Below, piece by piece: positions 60,707 through 64,000 of a DNA stretch of 64,000 nucleotides. Made by a program: the position numbers and the translations under genes. The first letter of the stretch is position 1. Each line of letters opens with the position of its first letter. The notes beneath the pieces were generated by a model. That model saw only the letters and a program-made list of their open reading frames with translations, was not told the origin of the DNA and searched no databases. The stretch is from DASSNU01 sp035701265 (GTDB taxonomy: Bacteria > Gemmatimonadota > Gemmatimonadetes > Gemmatimonadales > Gemmatimonadaceae), in assembly GCA_035701265.1 (NCBI GenBank), contig DASSNU010000004.1, positions 23,786-87,785 of the forward strand, written 5' to 3'.

Positions 60707-61384
60707 ATGGCAGGTACGATGGTGGAGTTTCGGGCGAATGGACGGATGGGGTCGGGGTATCTCGCGACGCCGCCGTCGGGGAAGGGAAAGGGACTGCTGG
60801 TGATCCAGGAATGGTGGGGGCTGGTGGATCACATCAAGCAGTTGGCGGACCGCTTTGCCGCCGAGGGATTCGTGGCGCTCGCGCCCGATCTCTATCACGG
60901 CAAGACGACCGGAAGTCCGGACGATGCGGGAAAGATGCTCATGGCGCTCAACATCGCCGAAGCCGGGAAGGACATCCACGGCGCCGCGACGTTCCTGCTC
61001 GCGCGCGACGACGTCACGTCGGAGCGTGTGGGCGCGATGGGATTTTGCATGGGCGGGCAGCTCGCGCTCTACGCCGGGTGCGAGTATCCGGAGCAGATCG
61101 GCGCGGTGGTGGATTTCTACGGCATTCACCCCAAGGTGCATCCCGACCTGTCGCGCCTTGGCGGGCCGGTGCTGGCGCACTTCGGCGAACAGGACCCGAG
61201 CGTACCGGTTGCGCAGGCGCGCGAGCTGGTGAAGCAGATCCAGGCGGCGGGGAAGACGGTGGAGGCGCACTTCTACCACGCGGGCCACGCGTTCTTCAAC
61301 GATGCGCGCCCCGAGGCGTACGACAAGGCGTCGGCCACCTCGGCGTGGGAGCGAACGCTCGAGTTCCTGCGCACATCGCTCTGA
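60707..61384 (+). CDS. Dienelactone hydrolase family protein
   Basis: 225 residues from ATG 60707, which has GGAGG and GGGAG in front; the longer frame adds only a short hydrophobic tail. The alpha/beta-hydrolase motifs are IQEWWGLVDHIKQLADRFA (oxyanion-side Glu), MGFCMGGQLAL with the nucleophile Cys, DPSVPV with the Asp, and HAGHAFF with the His. The Cys-Asp-His triad fits dienelactone hydrolases, which open chloro- or dienelactones, but many bacterial members have other ester substrates. It is cytosolic and probably monocistronic. Confidence 0.9.
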   Translation: MAGTMVEFRANGRMGSGYLATPPSGKGKGLLVIQEWWGLVDHIKQLADRFAAEGFVALAPDLYHGKTTGSPDDAGKMLMALNIAEAGKDIHGAATFLLARDDVTSERVGAMGFCMGGQLALYAGCEYPEQIGAVVDFYGIHPKVHPDLSRLGGPVLAHFGEQDPSVPVAQARELVKQIQAAGKTVEAHFYHAGHAFFNDARPEAYDKASATSAWERTLEFLRTSL

Positions 61385-61506
61385 GGCACAACCTGGCGAC
61401 ACCGAGCACGCGCGCCGCACGCATGTTGGCAGAGCTCACTGCGGCCCGCTGCGCGCCGCGCGCGTCTCCCGGTGCACGCCCCTCACCCCGGGGCGCGTCG
61501 CGCAGT

Positions 61507-61512
61507 TAGAAT
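61507..61512 (+). promoter_or_regulatory. -10 box directly before moaA (leaderless start)
   Basis: TAGAAT is followed by 6 nt (TCGGGC) and then the GTG start at 61519. No Shine-Dalgarno is present. No convincing -35 was found 17 bp upstream. The layout fits a leaderless mRNA. Confidence 0.55.
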
Positions 61513-61518
61513 TCGGGC

Positions 61519-62571
61519 GTGACATCCTCCGCCACGCGCCCCCCCCTCGACGCGGCCGCACAGAATGCGGTGCGCGATCAGTTGGGACGACCGCTCCGGG
61601 ACCTGCGCATCTCGGTCACCGACCGGTGCAATTTCCGCTGCCGGTACTGCATGCCGCGCGAGGTGTTCGGGCGCACGTACGAGTTTCTCTCTTCTGCCGA
61701 GCTGCTCAGCTTCGAGGAGATCACGCGCCTCGCGCGCCTCTTCGTGCAATTCGGCGCGCGGAAGCTTCGCGTGACCGGCGGCGAGCCGCTGGTGCGGCGC
61801 GAGATCGAGCGGCTCATCGCCATGCTCTCAGCCATCGATGGCGTGGAGGATCTCACGCTCACCACCAACGGGTCGCTCCTCGCCGCGCGGGCGGAGGCGC
61901 TGGCCGCCGCCGGGCTCAAGCGCATCACGGTGAGTCTCGACTCGCTGGACGACGCGGTGTTCCGCGCGATGAACGACGCCGATTTTCCCGTGCAGCGGGT
62001 GCTGGAGGGGATCGACGCCGCCCGCGCTGCCGGGCTCTGGCCGATCAAGGTCAACGTGGTGGTGAAGCGCGGCGTGAACGATCACACGCTCTTGGAGATG
62101 GCCCGTCACTTCCATGGCACCGGGTGCGTGGTGCGCTTCATCGAGTACATGGATGTGGGGACCACGAACGGCTGGCGCATGGAGGACGTGGTGAGCGGCG
62201 CGGAGATCGTGCGCCGCATCGGGGCGGAGCTTCCGCTCGAGCCCGTGGAGCCGGCGTACCGTGGCGAGGTGGCGCGGCGCTACCGGTACGTGGACGGTGG
62301 CGGGGAGATCGGCATCATCACCTCGGTCACGCAGCCGTTCTGCGGCGACTGCACACGCGCGCGGCTCTCATCCGAGGGGAAGCTCTACACCTGCCTCTTC
62401 GCCACCGATGGCGTCGATCTCCGCGCGCCGCTGCGCTCCGGTGAGAGCGACGAGGAGCTCGCCGCGCGCGTGGCCGGCGCGTGGAGCGCCCGGCGCGACC
62501 GGTACTCCGAGCTCCGAACCGCGCGCACGGCCGCGATTCCCAAGGTGGAGATGTCGCACATCGGCGGGTGA
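61519..62571 (+). CDS. moaA: GTP 3',8-cyclase (molybdopterin biosynthesis protein A)
   Basis: 350 residues from GTG 61519. The radical-SAM cluster motif C-x3-C-x2-C is RCNFRCRYC (Cys 37, 41, 44), preceded by LRISVTDRC. The second [4Fe-4S] cluster of MoaA is in FCGDCTRARLSSEGKLYTCL. The C-terminal tail ends MSHIGG, the conserved GG whose last glycines are needed for catalysis. It converts GTP to 3',8-cyclo-GTP, the first step of molybdopterin synthesis. The other moa genes are not in the window. Convergent with phhA. Confidence 0.95.
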   Translation: MTSSATRPPLDAAAQNAVRDQLGRPLRDLRISVTDRCNFRCRYCMPREVFGRTYEFLSSAELLSFEEITRLARLFVQFGARKLRVTGGEPLVRREIERLIAMLSAIDGVEDLTLTTNGSLLAARAEALAAAGLKRITVSLDSLDDAVFRAMNDADFPVQRVLEGIDAARAAGLWPIKVNVVVKRGVNDHTLLEMARHFHGTGCVVRFIEYMDVGTTNGWRMEDVVSGAEIVRRIGAELPLEPVEPAYRGEVARRYRYVDGGGEIGIITSVTQPFCGDCTRARLSSEGKLYTCLFATDGVDLRAPLRSGESDEELAARVAGAWSARRDRYSELRTARTAAIPKVEMSHIGG

Positions 62572-62601
62572 CGGCCGGCCGGTCCATCGAGCGCGGCCGT
62601 C
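62570..62601. terminator. Bidirectional hairpin between moaA and phhA
   Basis: 8-bp stem GACGGCCG / CGGCCGTC with a 16-nt loop, starting at the moaA stop and ending 10 bp before the stop of the convergent phhA gene. Confidence 0.5.
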
Positions 62602-62611
62602 GTCCCATGCA

Positions 62612-63400
62612 TTACGTGCTGGCCAGCGATCCCGCCTGCAGCCTGTGCTCCGCCTCGCTCACCGCCGCGAAGAGCTGCTCGAAGTCGTCCACCACGAACA
62701 GCACGTCCTGGAAGTGGTCGATCTCGAACGGCTGCGACAGGACGTCGTCCAGCGTGAACGGCCGCCGGTCGCAGCGCGGGCCGAGGGCGTTGGCTGCGTC
62801 CCCCGCCGAGGAGATGAGCCCGCTGCCGTAGACCTTCACGTTCCCCTGCTCGCGAATGAGCCCGAACTCCACGGTAAACCAGAAGAGCCGCGCCATCCGC
62901 TGGACGTCGTCGTCGCTGGATGCGGCCGCCGCCACCTGCCCGAAGCGCGCGAGGAAATCGGCGAACACGGGATCGGAGTGGAGCGGCACGTGGCCGAATA
63001 CATCGTGGAAGATGTCCGGCTCCGGCAGGTAGTCGAGCTGCTCGCGGGAGCGCACGATCACCGTGGTGGGGAAGCGGCGCGACGCGAGGCACTGGAAGAA
63101 CTCGCGCGCGGGAATGAATCCGCTCACCGCCACCGCGCGCCATCCGGTGCGCGGCGTGAGCCGGGCGTTCAGCTCGGCCAGATCGGGAACGCAGTCACGC
63201 CGGAGCCCGATCGTCTCCGCGCCCTCCAGGAACACCCGGCTGCCGTTCTTCCGGAGGTCGCCCATGCGGCGGTCGTAGAGGATGCCCCACACGTCGTGAT
63301 CGCCGGGGGTGTAGCGCTCCCAGCGCTGTTCGATGAACATCGCGGGGGAGAGCGCATCGTGGTGCGCGTGGGCGTGCTGGTGTTCGGCGGCCGGTGGCAT
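62612..63400 (-). CDS. phhA: Phenylalanine 4-monooxygenase (phenylalanine hydroxylase)
   Basis: 262 residues from ATG 63400, chosen for the AGGAGA site 9 nt upstream; the longer frames run through the regulatory leader. It hydroxylates phenylalanine to tyrosine using O2 and a tetrahydropterin. The facial triad is present: HDVFGHVP gives His 132 and His 137, and WFTVEFGLI gives Glu 178. Other signatures are YLPEPDIFHDVFGH and VYGSGLISSAGD. There is no regulatory ACT domain, so control is likely transcriptional. The 5' leader contains a Tyr-rich ORF and a terminator (see separate entries). It is the tyrosine-producing target of that leader. Confidence 0.95.
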   Translation of the reverse strand: MPPAAEHQHAHAHHDALSPAMFIEQRWERYTPGDHDVWGILYDRRMGDLRKNGSRVFLEGAETIGLRRDCVPDLAELNARLTPRTGWRAVAVSGFIPAREFFQCLASRRFPTTVIVRSREQLDYLPEPDIFHDVFGHVPLHSDPVFADFLARFGQVAAAASSDDDVQRMARLFWFTVEFGLIREQGNVKVYGSGLISSAGDAANALGPRCDRRPFTLDDVLSQPFEIDHFQDVLFVVDDFEQLFAAVSEAEHRLQAGSLAST

Positions 63401-63424
63401 GGAACGGATCTCCTGTCGTTGTGC

Positions 63425-63443
63425 CTCCGGCGGTACGCCGGAG
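63425..63443 (-). other. Second hairpin in the phhA 5' leader
   Basis: Perfect 8-bp stem CTCCGGCG / CGCCGGAG with a 3-nt loop, between the terminator T-run and the AGGAGA ribosome binding site. It could influence translation start or RNA stability of phhA. Confidence 0.55.
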
Positions 63444-63471
63444 CGCGCGGTGGTCATGGGGAAAGGGATAC

Positions 63472-63506
63472 GAAAAACGAAGCGGCCCGTGTGGATCACG
63501 GGCCGC
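63472..63506 (-). terminator. Intrinsic terminator in the phhA leader (attenuator)
   Basis: In transcript sense the 10-bp stem GCGGCCCGTG / CACGGGCCGC has an ATCCA loop (arms 63506-63497 and 63491-63482) and is followed by TTCGTTTTTCG (63481-63471). This is the clearest rho-independent terminator in the window: a GC-rich stem then T5. It lies about 70 nt before phhA. The only minus-strand ORF upstream is the Tyr-rich leader, so this terminator has no job other than controlling phhA. Confidence 0.88.
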
Positions 63507-63567
63507 CGGGAACACAGTGCGAGATGTCGATCGCTATCCGCGCAGATGCCTCCGGTGCCGGCCCGTG
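63497..63567 (-). promoter_or_regulatory. Antiterminator pairing for the phhA attenuator
   Basis: Leader segment CACGGGCCG (63567-63559, inside the leader ORF just after the Tyr codons) is complementary over 9 bp to CGGCCCGTG (63505-63497), the 5' arm of the terminator. The same leader segment can pair with CCCGT (63574-63570) as ACGGG (63566-63562), a short 1:2 hairpin with a CCC loop. The 2:3 antiterminator and the 3:4 terminator are therefore mutually exclusive, as in trp-type attenuators. Pairing is read from sequence; the mechanism is inferred. Confidence 0.75.
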
Positions 63568-63617
63568 GGACGGGTCGCGTAGTAATACGAATAGCGGTAG
63601 GCGCGGGAGCGAATCAT
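63534..63617 (-). CDS. Tyr-rich leader peptide of phhA (27 aa)
   Basis: A 27-codon ORF on the minus strand from ATG (63617-63615) to TAG (63536-63534). Residues 7-13 are Y-R-Y-S-Y-Y-Y (codons TAC CGC TAT TCG TAT TAC TAC), five Tyr codons in seven. Next come A-T-R-P. The rest is Arg/His-rich. No Shine-Dalgarno is present, but a promoter-like -10 ends 7 nt before the ATG, so translation would be leaderless. The codon cluster is where a ribosome short of Tyr-tRNA would stall. Alternative: chance ORF; the Tyr run, promoter and terminator together argue against that. Confidence 0.78.
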   Translation of the reverse strand: MIRSRAYRYSYYYATRPTGRHRRHLRG

Positions 63618-63624
63618 GGACAGC

Positions 63625-63653
63625 ACGATGCGCGGGGCGCCGCCGTCTGTCAA
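63625..63653 (-). promoter_or_regulatory. Promoter of the phhA leader
   Basis: -35 TTGACA (63653-63648, perfect consensus), exactly 17 bp spacer, weak -10 CATCGT (63630-63625) and then 7 nt (GCTGTCC) to the leader-peptide ATG. The same GCTG-Y-CC sequence sits between -10 and ATG of the 26574 regulator gene. Confidence 0.6.
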
Positions 63654-63764
63654 GCGGGAACGGCGCGCGCGAGGGCGATCGGCGCGTTCCAGCGCTCTGG
63701 AGGGGGTTGCCGTGGGTACGATGGTTGCACCTGTGGAAGGGGCAACCTTTGCAGGGGAGGCGCA

Positions 63765-63917
63765 ATGCTGTGGACGCTGGCGATCATCCTCTTGATTCTC
63801 TGGGCGCTCGGCTTCTTCGCATTCAGTTGGGGTGGCGGGCTGATCCACCTGCTGCTGGTCATCGCCCTCATCGTGATCGTCTACGAGTTGGTGACCGGAC
63901 GGCGTCACGTGGTGTGA
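63765..63917 (+). CDS. Tiny lmo0937/DUF5670-type membrane protein (50 aa)
   Basis: 50 residues from ATG 63765, with GGGGAGG 4-5 nt upstream. It is one long hydrophobic protein: helix 1 WTLAIILLILWALGFFAFS, a glycine turn WGGG, helix 2 LIHLLLVIALIVIVYELVTG, then a basic end RRHVV. The hairpin of two helices and the sequence W-x-L-A-x-I-L-x-I-L-W-x-L-G match the lmo0937/DUF5670 small membrane family. Function unknown. A weak hairpin GGTTGC/GCAACC sits in its leader (63723-63747). Confidence 0.8.
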   Translation: MLWTLAIILLILWALGFFAFSWGGGLIHLLLVIALIVIVYELVTGRRHVV

Positions 63918-63918
63918 C

Positions 63919-63947
63919 GGGGGGGGGGGGCGGGGGACGGGGGCCGG
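63919..63947 (+). other. G-rich tract after the tiny membrane protein gene
   Basis: A run of 12 G is followed by C, then GGGGG, AC, GGGGG, CC and GGG. On the + strand it has the spacing of a G-quadruplex-forming sequence. It begins two bases after the stop codon of the tiny membrane gene. The run length may also be an assembly artefact. Confidence 0.7.
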
Positions 63948-64000
63948 GCAGGCCGAATGGGTGGAGCATAGATGCACGAAGCGCGACGCCGGGATTCCGG

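Noticed and set aside
63457..63499. Upstream in-frame ATGs (63457, 63499) as the phhA start
   Set aside because: They lie within the terminator and its T-run, have no ribosome binding site, and the ATG at 63400 has AGGAGA at good spacing with normal family length.
63472..63506. The phhA leader hairpin as a terminator for an upstream gene
   Set aside because: The nearest gene upstream (63765) is on the opposite strand and runs away; only the short Tyr leader ORF precedes it.

Overview
The window is a 64 kb stretch of very GC-rich, gene-dense bacterial chromosome. Gene content points to the phylum Gemmatimonadota: a large ADOP-type duplicated permease, two DUF4097 proteins, a lipase maturation factor, many signal peptides and lipoproteins, Gram-negative outer-membrane barrels, and frequent GTG starts with GGAGG-type ribosome binding sites. 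The phylum call is inference from gene content and composition. I saw no rRNA, tRNA, prophage, insertion sequence or CRISPR array, so this looks like ordinary core chromosome rather than an island.

Layout. 1-6.4 kb: end of an ArsB/SLC13-type permease, HAD-IIA phosphatase, flavin amine oxidase, secreted M28 peptidase, CHASE histidine kinase. 6.8-12.4 kb: glycogen-debranching-like enzyme, GT4 glycosyltransferase, secreted GHL10 glycosidase, small lipoprotein. 12.5-17.4 kb: ADOP permease and an OpuC-like osmoprotectant ABC system whose binding protein is fused to the permease. 17.7-21.5 kb: two DUF4097 repeat proteins around an M15-like peptidase and an iron-permease-family protein. 21.8-26.1 kb: class I fructose-bisphosphate aldolase, outer-membrane barrel, NatAB-like ABC exporter. 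26.6-29.3 kb: ArsR/methyltransferase regulator and S-adenosylhomocysteinase. 29.3-32.7 kb: VKOR, SPW-repeat and lipase-maturation-factor genes, then a DUF2059 protein. 33-39 kb: PEBP lipoprotein, DUF2231/Rieske membrane protein, Fpg/Nei glycosylase, a 16-residue-repeat surface protein and two lipoproteins. 39.2-51.2 kb: signalling block with a HAMP-GAF kinase, HEAT protein, HD-GYP protein, porin, and an MHYT hybrid kinase overlapping a REC-GGDEF-EAL regulator. 51.4-58.5 kb: exported MsrA, gamma-glutamyltransferase, an overlapping holin/M1 peptidase/sialidase operon, CHRD protein. 58.6-64 kb: ThDP enzyme, dienelactone hydrolase, MoaA, phenylalanine hydroxylase and a tiny membrane protein.

The most interesting element is upstream of the phenylalanine hydroxylase gene. 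A 27-codon ORF with five Tyr codons in seven consecutive positions lies just downstream of a consensus -35 box. It is followed by a strong intrinsic terminator whose 5' arm can instead pair with a segment of the leader ORF. This has the layout of a ribosome-mediated attenuator, and the enzyme it precedes makes tyrosine, the amino acid its leader peptide would sense. A second recurring theme is apparently leaderless transcription: -10-like boxes sit 6-7 nt before the start codons of the ArsR/methyltransferase regulator, moaA and the Tyr leader. Many convergent gene pairs are separated by long perfect hairpins.
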